The notes beneath the pieces were generated by a model. It saw only the letters and a list, made by a program, of their open reading frames with translations. It was not told the origin of the DNA and did no database searches. Positions 10,452 through 21,156 of a stretch of 64,000 bases of DNA are shown here, piece after piece. The position numbers and the translations under genes are program-made. Every line of letters starts with the position of its first letter. Within the stretch, counting starts at the first letter, position 1. The stretch lies in the NCBI GenBank assembly GCA_022592435.1, contig JABYQS010000035.1:124001-188000 (forward strand). Reading direction: 5' to 3'. Source of the stretch: Cerioporus squamosus. Lineage: Eukaryota; Basidiomycota; Agaricomycetes; Polyporales; Polyporaceae.

Positions 10452-10903
10452 TCGGGTCGAGGTTGGATCAAACATCGGCCACATATGCGTGACCTCATAC
10501 CACTGGCAAGATGAGCGAACAATGGTCGAGCGAGCGGCGACCCAGGAAGTGACTCCCCTCAGTAACGTGTGCAGGCAGGTACTGGCACTACAGGTCGAGA
10601 GGGACCCAAAAATGGTCTGTAGGAACTGCGCTGCGAAGTGGTGTAGTACGTTCGCTATGTACATCACGTACGGAGGTCAATACTGACAGCGGTGTGCCGT
10701 GTCAAACTATCGGAGGGGTTTCATACCGTATCACAGAGATGCAAATGCTCGCAGGAAGTCGATTCAATGCCGGACTCGTGGATGGGGGACGGACGGCCCT
10801 GCTTGAGGTTGTACGGAGATGCCGATGAGGGCCCGGGTACGTCGAGATCCTGACGCGACGCAGCATACAGGTTTGGCGGCACCAATGAGTTTTGTCCCTT
10901 CAT
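10452..10903. other. Intergenic between two MITEs
   Basis: Only short open frames occur, none with a recognisable protein. The segment is bounded by the CATCAG element on the left and by the target duplication of the GC-rich element on the right. Confidence 0.5.
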
Positions 10904-10911
10904 CGCGTCGC

Positions 10912-11507
10912 TAGTGACTTGCAAGTCCCGGCTCGGCCTGAAGCCCGGGGCTTTGGCCCGGCTTCAGACGGCCGGGGCTTGGTCAAACCTCAGGCCGGGC
11001 CCCGAGGACGTCTCAGGCCGAGCCGAGGGCTTGTCCCGGCCTGAGCCACGGCTTACGGTGAGTGACAAGCGCTGTTGAAGAACACAATGCCGGGGGTTGG
11101 TTTCGACACTGTTCCTACTGACAATCATCAATCCCGCGTGTCATGAAGGCTCTACGGGCGCATTATGCCTTTAAAAAGGATGCACGGTCATTTCTAAGCG
11201 GTGACAATGATGGCCACCCACCAGAAAACGAGCCCGTTGCAGCGCTTTGCATGTCATATTGCTGTGAGTTGTTACCTGCCTCGTGTCGTTCAGATTCTGA
11301 CCCACTTCAGACTCATAGCCGGCCGTCTCCTGCACCAATATGGAGAGCGTCAAAGCCCCGGCCTGACGGCTTGGCTCGGGCTTGTCAAATGTCCAAGCCG
11401 AGCCGTCAAGCCCTCAGAAGCCCCCAGTAGGGCCCGTCCCGTCCCGGCCTCAGTAGGGGCTTGGCCCCACGGCTTGACGGCCTGAGGCCGGGACTTGCAA
11501 GTCACTA
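10912..11507. mobile_element. Non-autonomous hAT-type element (596 bp) with 8-bp target duplication
   Basis: The left end TAGTGACTTGCAAGTCCCGG (from 10912) is the exact complement of the right end (to 11507). Both are flanked by the identical octamer CGCGTCGC (10904-10911 and 11508-11515). An 8-bp duplication with termini of the TAGNG type is the signature of the hAT superfamily. The terminal word GACTTGCAAGTC is itself a palindrome. Subterminal blocks on each side (about 10930-11055 and 11345-11490) carry many inverted copies of GGCTTG/CAAGCC, GGCCTGA and CCGGG words, and the centre is plain. No transposase frame is present. Confidence 0.88.
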
Positions 11508-11515
11508 CGCGTCGC

Positions 11516-12520
11516 CCTTCGAGCGCGTCGGACAGTAATCGATTCACTACTAGCTTTAAACACGTAAGAACCATCGCGGCCGCCCGTCTTGTAAGTAAGT
11601 TGTAACCGTACCCTTCGACCTCGACGGAAGTGCTGTCCTGCTTCCCCATGTTCTAAGTACTCAGCAACAGTGCGTCAGGTATACTGCGCAAATTCTCACC
11701 TTGCGATGACATCTGTTACGGCAGCGTGGTCGGGCATCTATGTAGACCGTGAAGAGCGGCTCAAGGTTGTATGGGATGGAAGTGCGGCATATGCGGTGCA
11801 ACCTTCGTAGGACGCAGATTGCGCGGAGGCATGCAATGTAAATTGCAAACGTTCTGGGTTAGAGAGCGGTGTCGCTTGAAAAAGCGAGCGTCGAGTTAGA
11901 GAAGGCTTAAGAGGGACTCCAACACTCGAACATCCCGTTCCCGTACCCACGCGCCAGCTGCGCCTCTACCTGGCCTTTTCCATCTCCGAGTCTGTCCTCC
12001 ACTCCAACCTAGTACAACCGCTCAGGAAGACGACTCGGTTGGAACAGTCCACCCATTAGGGTCGCCATGTGGGGAACCCCTCGACAACATCCGAGTCGTT
12101 GTCGATGACCCGCCTCGCTTTCCGGGCGATCGGGACGTACAAGTCCTTCACCGTGGTGTCTCAACTTCTCTCTGTACTGGAGGCTGGACAGAATGTACAA
12201 CCTGCTGCTCAGACAGCGAGCAAGATTGTCGTAGACAAGTGAGAACACCTACTCGAGCCAGCCCAATGATAAACTGTCAGTTGAGGCGCACCAAAGTCCT
12301 GCGGCTATGTGTGGTGCACCTCTCCCGAACTTCCTCGCAAATGCGCCCAGGCATGTCACACTCTCGCTAGCATTCGAGTCCTCGTCCTTACAGCAGAGTA
12401 TTTACATGGTACAACAGCGCGGGGTTGATCTACGAAGGCGAGAGCTTTTGTCAGACCTCTCGTTAGCGGTACAGACCCTCGTGGATCGCTCACCTGACGT
12501 TGGCCTGGCTCGTTTCACGG
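11516..12520. other. About 1 kb without a confident gene
   Basis: On the plus strand around 11900-12240, overlapping frames stay open (for instance one containing SFTVVSQLLSVLEAGQNV and ending at a GTGAGA). No start, domain or consistent exon chain could be built. It may be a gene relic; nothing else is seen. Confidence 0.3.
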
Positions 12521-13093
12521 CTAGATCGGGATATAAATGCACGTAGCATTTATAGTACTGTAGGAGTTGCCATCATTGGATGCGGAGTCGAGGGGGAAGT
12601 AGTCTCCCATGTTGCCCGAACAAGGGGAGGAGCCAAAGTCCCGTTGTTTGACTTCGATGTAAACCCTTCTACGGTCCAAGGCGGGGTCGCGAGGTTGAAT
12701 ACACTGTACGCGCTGCCCGAGTAGCTCGAGAGAGCTGCGCTCGCCCTCACTAAGGGTGACCTGAGTGGCGCAGAACGACGGGCAGGCGTCCCCGGGGTTC
12801 GAAGACTTATAGCAGATGCCGAACGTGTATAACGCAGCGGGGCGCGGGGTGGCACGATTGACAGGACTGCCACCGACATAGGTGTATTCGGCGTCGGTCC
12901 TATGGAGCCGGTGCAAGTCCTCGCTGTTGCTACTAGCCTCAACCTGCCAGCGAGTAAATAATACTAGTGAGTTACTGTGAACCAGCATTGAGCGACAGAC
13001 ACAACGTACGGGCGCAGGGTTCGCGGTCGCTCGAGAGACCGTCGCAGCCACGACAGCGAGGGCGAGAGCGGTGAACTTGGTGGTGAACTGCAT
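12521..13093 (-). CDS. Small secreted cysteine-containing protein
   Basis: The protein starts MQFTTKFTALALAVVAATV, a clear secretion signal with likely cleavage after ATA or SRA. A 66-nt intron (GTACGT...GGCAG) follows directly behind the leader. Its length is a multiple of three, so the frame stays open even if it is retained. The mature part is about 150 residues and has six cysteines, in GICYKSS, DACPSFCATQ, VQCIQP, SSPCSGNM and NATCIYI; three disulfides are possible. No transmembrane segment follows and no enzyme family is recognised. It lies between transposable elements and gene-poor DNA, a setting common for fungal small secreted proteins, so an extracellular role (substrate or host interaction, or surface) is an inference only. 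The C-terminus ends at TAG in the GATATAAAT context. Confidence 0.65.
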   Translation of the reverse strand: MQFTTKFTALALAVVAATVSRATANPAPVRCVCRSMLVHSNSLVLFTRWQVEASSNSEDLHRLHRTDAEYTYVGGSPVNRATPRPAALYTFGICYKSSNPGDACPSFCATQVTLSEGERSSLELLGQRVQCIQPRDPALDRRRVYIEVKQRDFGSSPCSGNMGDYFPLDSASNDGNSYSTINATCIYIPI

Positions 13094-15010
13094 GGTGGAT
13101 GCGAAAGTTTGGCTGGTAGTTCTGACTGGTGTTGGAACTAAGGTTCTCGCTCGAATCCGTCTGCCCTTTATCCTCTACGACCTGCGTGTTCTGTCAATGC
13201 CGGCCGCATGCTATTCGGCATCTACCAAGAATGTTGGGGTTGAGTGCGCCAGTGCACGGCTTACGCGAAATGAACAGCTGGCGATCTAATCTGCTGACAC
13301 GCACCGTTGGAGTATATTCAGCTTCCATGTCAATACGCGAAGCGAACGGCCAACGATCGAGTCTAATGTGGTGACGGCCACCTACCTATACATTGCATGG
13401 ACTAGTAAGGTAGTCAAGTTCATGTCCTTTGCGAAATACGAGGAGCTGGGATACTTTGAGGCCGGAAGCTGGAACACTGGCCTTCCTTCTATTTGAGCCT
13501 GTGATAGTACTAGAACCAATTGTCGTCGCCCACTTGTCTACTCAGCGCCGTATGTGAGCAGAGAAAGGAGGGGCATTCCGTAGTCCGAGCTTCTGTGGGC
13601 GTTCGAGCTGGCTGCTGGATGTCCCATATGGCAGGATCACCGCAAGTGTTCTAAATGAGGCAGGTCGCGCGGAAACGCAAGAGCGTGCCAGTGAGAAGCG
13701 GTGACGTTCTCCGTATGTGGTGACCTACCACCGCGTGTCCCGGCACTGTGAATTGTAAGCCACGACTCCACGAGTAAGATTGAAAATACCTCTTACAGTT
13801 CGGGGCGTCGGAGATGCGGACTAGTACAATAGATCCTCGTTGGCTTCGCCGCACTGATGCGTCCGATCTTGAGCATTCGTTCTGGAGTTCATCTTGACGT
13901 CTGAGTTGTGGAGTGTCTACATGATTCCGAGGAACGGAGGTGGGACATGATGTTGCCACCTGCCGCTATGAACGCGAACAGCTAACCATCGTCGATGGAT
14001 TCCCGAGTCCTCACCAAGCTGGTGTGCACAGCAACCGAATGGCGAGGCACGCGCAACCACTATGGTCCTGAAAGTCGCTTCCCGGACGATCGAGGCAGAA
14101 GAGTTTGTACGGGGATTAGTCCCGCGGCAAGTTTGGTATAGGAACTCCGCTCAACCAACTTGTCAGTGAAGCCCAGTTTATGTTGCTGATACGTCAGCAC
14201 TCCATCGCGGTGGACTCATTGGACGCGACACGTACCTCAGGCTCCCACCCATCGCCACATTGAAGTTGGAAGACCATGATTCTCAAGCCGGAGCATTTGT
14301 GCCAGCGTGGGAGGCGGTGGCCATAGGGCTCACGCACATGAGCGATCAGGAGGCCGATCCGAGTCGCTGCTGTTCCAACCCTTACCCCCAACCTACGTAT
14401 CACCTTTGCTTGAGACTTGTAACTCGTGATTCGACCAAGGCGAAGGAATGTCGAGCCGAAGAAAGCGTTGGCAGCATTCGGGTCGAAAGTGGGGCACGAC
14501 AAGGCGTTCCTGGATATGTGGGTCAGGAGTTATACAGGTTCCGAGTATTGCTCTCATCTGAGCCCGAGCCCTCTATCTCGAAGCCTCCATAGCGGGTTCA
14601 AGTGACCGCAAACGATTGCGGATGTGTCAGAGGGATGTTAACTCCGATATTCCATGTGTAAGTCCGTTTCTCGGTGATGGTGGTGCCCCATAGTTGTGCT
14701 CATCTAGGGCAGCATGGAGGAGGAAATCTCGCCGACCAGGTGAGAGCGGAGGTCTCAACGCTGCAGAGAGGTCGTCTTGGGTCCGGAGCGGCGTGTTTGT
14801 GGGTCTGTCGGGCATTTGGAGCGGGGTGACTGTGGGTCTGTCTGGCAGTACGCAGTCAGGTGTTCAAGGCCCGTTATTACAACGCGGAACAGCATATATT
14901 GACTGCGATGTTCAGGCAGGATGGCAAGACCTTCGACCTGATCAACAACTTCATGTGAGTGAACCTCTCTCCAAACTTGCGAACTTCACTCACGCGATTA
15001 AACACAGTCC
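13094..15010. other. 1.9 kb without a recognisable gene
   Basis: Several short open frames exist (for example minus 14194-14502 and plus 14260-14592), but they are mutual shadows without motifs or consistent splice sites. The right end is presumably the promoter of the MBL gene. A possible non-coding or upstream exon at 14909-14955 ends in a good GTGAGT donor. Confidence 0.35.
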
Positions 15011-15888
15011 ATGAGCTTGCCACCACCCTCTGAGAACCAAGCGTTCTGCACAGTCTCTGCCTTGGAAGGGGGCTTCGTACAGGGCCCGACAGCCTTCTGG
15101 GTCGACCCCGATCCGGGAGAGCTCGTCGTCAGCCCCATCCTTTGCTTCCTGATCCGCCACTCCACACGCCCAGAGACGTTCGTCTTCGACCTCGGCGTGC
15201 ACAGGGACTGGGCGAAGTACATGCCACAGCTCGCCGAACAAATGGGCCAGGTTGGCGGGGACATGCGCGTCCCGCAGAACGTCGTGGAATCGCTCCTTAA
15301 GGGCGGGCTCAACCCCGCGGACGTCTCCTACGTCTGCATCTCGCACATCTACATCGACCACGTCGGGGATCCGACCCCCTTCTCGAACGCGAAGGTCATA
15401 GTTGGCGCTGGTGCGCGTGCACTGCCGGACCCCTCGACGGGTCACACACAGGAGTTCTCGACCAAGTGCTTCGAGGACATTCCGACGAGCGTGTTGACTA
15501 CCTCGACCTGTCCCGCGCGCCTCCGATTGGACCGTTCGAGCATGCGCACGACTTCTACGGAGACGGCAGTCTGTACATCGTCGACGCGACGGGACACCTT
15601 CCTGGGCACGTCAACATCCTCGCACGGACGTCTGCGGACGGGGGATGGATCCTCCTCGCCGCCGACAGTGCGCACGACTGGCGCATAATCAGGGGCGAGG
15701 CCAAGGTCGCCCGGAAGCCAATCTGCGTCCACTCGGACGTGGAGAGGGCGGAGGCGCACATCAGGAACATTGCGAAGCTCTTGGAGCAGAACAAACGGGC
15801 GAAGGTAATCCTAACACACGATATTCCTTGGTATGAGGAGAACAAGGGAGGGGACGCATTCTGGCCGGGAGAGATACCGTCCTTGTGA
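15011..15888 (+). CDS. Metallo-beta-lactamase-fold hydrolase with frameshift and altered metal motif
   Basis: Intronless MBL-superfamily hydrolase of about 290 residues, of the lactonase-like fungal group; the substrate is unknown. From ATG 15011 it reads MSLPPPSENQAFCTVSALEG and ETFVFDLGVHRDWAKYMPQL, then CISHIYIDHVGDPTPFSNA at the site of the zinc motif. The family signature is H-x-H-x-D-H; here the second histidine is tyrosine (codon TAC). Later ligands are normal: GHLPGHVN, AADSAHDW and ILTHDIPWYEENKGG, ending GDAFWPGEIPSL. Around 15490 the frame slips by one base: FSTKCFEDIP is followed in the next frame by DERVDYLDLSRAPP. Both halves are family-typical, so one base is missing relative to an intact gene. 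If both changes are real the product is inactive; the slip alone could be a base-call error. An upstream exon is possible but not needed. Confidence 0.75.
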
Positions 15889-16427
15889 GTGCTCTGCTTG
15901 TACCGCTGCCGCTAGAAACTTTCTAGTATGTAAGCAGAAATCGGATGTATGTTTATCGATGTTGACAAAAATGAGGGTATCCCACCCAGGGGAAATCTAC
16001 TCACCCTCTCGTGATGGTACGGAGGTCCGCAATCCTCCTTCCCTAGCTTGTCGACGTTCGCCGAATCATGCCGTATAACCAACCCAAAGTCACTGAACAG
16101 GTGCGGTTCAGCCCATGAGCCAAATAACAAGGGACAGCAGGTTTTGACAGGAGAAAGGGTGTATGCAAGCCAAGATCAGGCAGGCTGCAGGGTCAAGGCG
16201 GAGTCAAGGAGTCGATGCTGCGACAAACGCTTGCATATCCTGCGGACGGGCGTGACAGAACGCGTGACGTAACGCGTCTGCAGGGAATGCGGTGTCACGA
16301 ACGCGTCGCCGATAGTTGCCCGGAACCACCACGAGTCCGACCAACAGATCCGGTTCAGCATTTGCAGTCTGGATTCTATCACCAACCAGAGTCACAGGGA
16401 AAACTTGAAGCTATTCGAGTGGCCAAT
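15889..16427. other. Intergenic, promoter of F-box copy C
   Basis: No gene is seen. The frame in front of the F-box ATG is open for a stretch but has no upstream ATG in a convincing context. Confidence 0.45.
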
Positions 16428-17890
16428 ATGCCTCCTCGGAAGAAGGCGAAGACCGCCGAACGTCAAACCACCATCGCAGACCACTGGCCCGGCGTCCCGC
16501 CTGCAGGCCCTTCCGACAAGGCTGAAGATGTACAGGTCATGGCACGTCGTCGTGGACGCCGTCGGAAGAACCCATGGCTGACAGACCTCCCAAACCTGCC
16601 CATCGACGTTCTCATCGAGGTATGTACCAGGGCTTGCGACGTTGTGTCGCTGTTTGATAAGGCGTCGCATTCTGATGACACGCAGATCTTCGGATGCCTT
16701 CACCCAAAGGACCTTCTGAGCTTTGTACGGTCGTGCAAGGATTTCTGCCGCTTTCTCCTCCACCCGAAGCACGACTTTATCTGGAGAAAAGCACGGGAGC
16801 AGGTCGAGGGAATGCCGGACTGTCCCCCGTTCCTGAGCGAGCGAGCGTATGCGCACGTCGCGTTCTCCTGGTACTGTCACGTAAGGATAATGGCAAAAGA
16901 ACACCTGGAACGAATGGTTAACTTCTCCTGTAGGGTTGCGCCAAGAAGAACATACCGGATGTGTTCTGGCCGTGGTTTGCCAGGTACTGCTCGACATGTC
17001 TACCGGACGTGTACGTCCAGAGCCGTCTTGAAGTCTATACACCATCTCTAACTGCTAGTGTATACAGCCGTTATGGCAGGAAGACTGTCATCGCTCCTCT
17101 CAAGGAGATCGACAAGTCTCTCACCAGAGACGACGGCCACTGCAAGCTGTTCAACGTCGTGAACCCTACCGAGTAAGCCCGCATGCCTCTCTCCGTGTTT
17201 GCCACAACTGACGCACAGCGCGGCACAAAGAGGTTCGAACAGCGCCAAATGTAATCAATTTCAACGAGTACAGGTCGAGCAGTTTGCTCGCGAGTGGGCC
17301 GAAGCGAAGACGAAAGAGGCTCGGAACGAGCTCCTCAAGAAACAACGTGCGCTGGTCAAGGAACGTAACGATGTGGGTTATCAGCGACTTGCGCCATGTG
17401 GCAGTTGGTTCGTGCTCATGACGTCCTGTCCAGCACGCGAAGCTATGCGCGAAGTGGTACTCGAAGAAGACAATAGACCGTTACATCGTGCTGGAGAGAG
17501 TTAGGCTAGAGCGGCTCTGGGAGTCCGTATACCTATTCTCCGATGACTCGCCTTGTCAACGCTGACGCTACGAAACAGCACCATCGACAAGCTGAAGGTC
17601 GAGGGATGGGGACCCGAGATCGAGTGGCTCGATAAGAGTCGAGCGTACTACTTGGACAGCCGACCGGACATCTGGCAAGCCACCAAGCTCACGGATAGAG
17701 GTACGTCACTGGTCCTCGCCGACTGCGCCTTGCCTTGTTGTGCTGAGACTTGGAACTTGACCCAGCGTTCCAGAAGATCCTCGCCCGCTTGTTGCCCGAG
17801 CTGGAGGAATGGAGGAAGGATCGCCTCGCGGGCAAACCAGCCCCGTCGGCGATATACTACAGGAGTCCCACGCAACGGTATCGATTCTAG
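16428..17890 (+). CDS. F-box-family protein (copy C), apparently complete
   Basis: Likely SCF ubiquitin-ligase adaptor. The start is ATG 16428 (MPPRKKAKTAERQTTIADHW), a basic, nuclear-signal-like leader. The F-box-like helices LPNLPIDVLIE and IFGCLHPKDLLSFVRSCKDF are split by an intron at 16620-16685. The protein continues with RAYAHVAFSWYCH (intron 16881-16933) and KNIPDVFWPWFARYCSTCLP (intron 17011-17067). Then come RYGRKTVIAPLKEIDKSL, a charged helix EWAEAKTKEARNELLKKQ, HAKLCAKWYSKKTIDRY and IIDKLKVEGWGPEIEWLDKS. It ends PSAIYYRSPTQRYRF at TAG 17888-17890. All introns have canonical borders and preserve frame, making this the reference copy of the local family. The conserved W-P-W-x-x-R-Y-C-x-x-C-L-P segment with its two cysteines suggests a structural or metal-binding knuckle. 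The target of the ligase is unknown. Confidence 0.75.
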
Positions 17891-18094
17891 GCGTACCCTG
17901 ACATTATACATGCTGCGCTATCATACATATGCTCGCCATACGATACCGGTACATAGCGGTCTGCTTGAGATTGTAACTTGAGAGAAGTATCCTCGCTGTC
18001 CCGATACCAGCTCTAGTATACATGATCGTTGATGGGCTGGGACTTCCCTATATGCCATCACCCTATGTCCTATGCCACTGTCCACAACGAGCGT

Positions 18095-19242
18095 TCATTC
18101 CGCAGGTGCCGCCTCAGCAGAATTGCTCCAGCAAGATACAGAGCACTTGAGCTTGGCCAATCGGTTCGCCTGTCTCCGCTCTGCGGCCCCTACCGTCTGG
18201 TCCCAGTGCTGCAACAGCTCCGCGTGCTATGAAGAAGTCGTCACTGTCAGCAAGAGCTGGGAGGTTCGTGTACGCAAATATTCTCTCACCCGCTCCCTTC
18301 GCTTCACAAGGGCTTTCTGTCTCTTCAGAAGCTCGCGCCGCGCCTCGTCGGTCTCGGCCGCATGCCATTCCTTGAGGAAGTCGTCAAGCTGCTGACGCAG
18401 AACATAGTTGCCTTTCTTCGTGAAGGTATCGCTGCAAGAGGAAAGAATGAATGATACGTCACAGACCAGTAAAGACGGGTAATCGGGCGTACTAGTTCCT
18501 CGAAGGGTTGATGACGTTCACCAGCTCGTTCAGATCTTCGTTGTCTCGGAGGTACTCGCACGAGGCATAATACTTGTCATAAGCCTCCTTGCCATTGTAT
18601 CGCCTAAGCACGACGATCGTTCAGTCAGAACATCCACGAGAGACACTGAGCAGAGATGGATGCTACTTACGCCTTGGGGAGACAGTCCGAGCAATACCTC
18701 GCGAACCACGTCCACCGCACTGTCTTGACGTCGTCCTGCCCGCATAACTTACGCTCTCATGTTAAACAGAAAGTGGCAGATGGACAGAGGAGCGGACTGA
18801 ATGACTTACAGCGCAGCAACGCGAGAAGAGAAAGCGGGCGAAAGCGCGTTCTCCCATGAATGGCGGCAGTTCCGGCAGCCCCGGCGTCCTCAACCTTGCA
18901 TTCCTCCAGATGTACTCCTGGTGCGGGTTAAGAAGGAACCGTGCGATGTCCTTGGAGGTGAGAGCCAGCTTGAGCAGGTCTTGGGGATGGAGGTGGGAGG
19001 AGATCTGATGGCGAGGCATCGGTGAGGGACCGCAACCACCGCACTCACCGACGGGTCTGTGCACATACCTCTCCGAGAACGTCCAAGGGAAGAGTATTGA
19101 GCTTCAAGGCTTTTCTCTGACATTCTCTGGCAGCTCGGAGCGTTTTGAGACGAGGAAGTGGGATTGTGGCGGTTCCGCGTCCACCTTGGCTCTGGCCGGC
19201 GGTCGGATGGGTAGTCTTCGTCCTCTTTCGTGGCGGCGGCAT
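18095..19242 (-). CDS. F-box-family protein (copy D), shorter at the C-terminus
   Basis: Paralogue of copy C in the opposite orientation; the two stop codons are about 205 bp apart. From ATG 19242 it reads MPPPRKRTKTTHPTAGQSQG (basic leader as in C), then LKLNTLPLDVLGE, an intron, and ISSHLHPQDLLKLALTSKDI. It continues with HQEYIWRNARLRTPGLPELP, RAFARFLFSRCCALCGQDD, VRWTWFARYCSDCLPK, DLNELVNVINPSRNYD and FLKEWHAAETDEARRELLKR. The last exon is HAELLQHWDQTVGAAERRQA, ending ...SNSAEAAPAE at TGA 18095. The IDKLKVEGW module and C-terminal exons of copy C are missing, so it is either a shortened paralogue or 3'-truncated. Intron positions match C. The extra cysteines (RCCALCGQDD with YCSDCL) make a C-x2-C...C-x2-C arrangement. 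Confidence 0.7.
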
Positions 19243-19688
19243 GACGGGTGCAGTACGCAGCGAGACGTGAGGCGCGTGCAGAATAGAGCTGTAGTGCAGG
19301 CGACCCAACAGGAGAGAGGCAAGGTTGGGGATGGTTGGAGATCTGGTGAGCGAACGGGGTAAGTATGCATGTAGGCGTTACGCGGTCGGGTACCCCGGGG
19401 GCGCCTACAGACTGCCGCAGCCTGCCCCGGCAAAAAAAACATCGACCACCTGGCGCTGGATCACTACCGCAACACCACCAGTGGCGACGTATCGAGGAAG
19501 TCAAGGAGCCCAGCGCAGGAACAAAGGCCGAAGTGGGGCCTCAGGCAACCTCGGGGGCACCTTCGATGTGATACCTCCCGCCACATCTGTCAAACACGAT
19601 ATCCGTGAACCAATCTTCATTACGCCAGATGAAAGATCATAACATGCCTATGCACTGTCGTGTTGTTGCGCCACCCAACGTCCACCCA
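19243..19688. other. Intergenic between F-box copy D and TGS1
   Basis: No coding signal was recognised. It should contain the upstream region of copy D and the 3' untranslated region of TGS1. Confidence 0.45.
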
Positions 19689-20946
<1,258 letters not shown>

Positions 20947-21156
20947 GGAAATGAGGAGATTCTCGAGCGTTGGGACGGGGCTCTGGCAGTGAAGCTAGTG
21001 AAGTTCACGAAGAGAATGCGCACGAGCGCTAGCTGTTGGCCACACTTTCGTATGATAGAGCGAGCTTTAAGCTTGGCAGCACCTGTGGCTCATGCGGGAG
21101 CAGTCTCGCCCCTGGCGTACAGACTATAGAAAAGCAATGATACTATGAAGTGTGTG

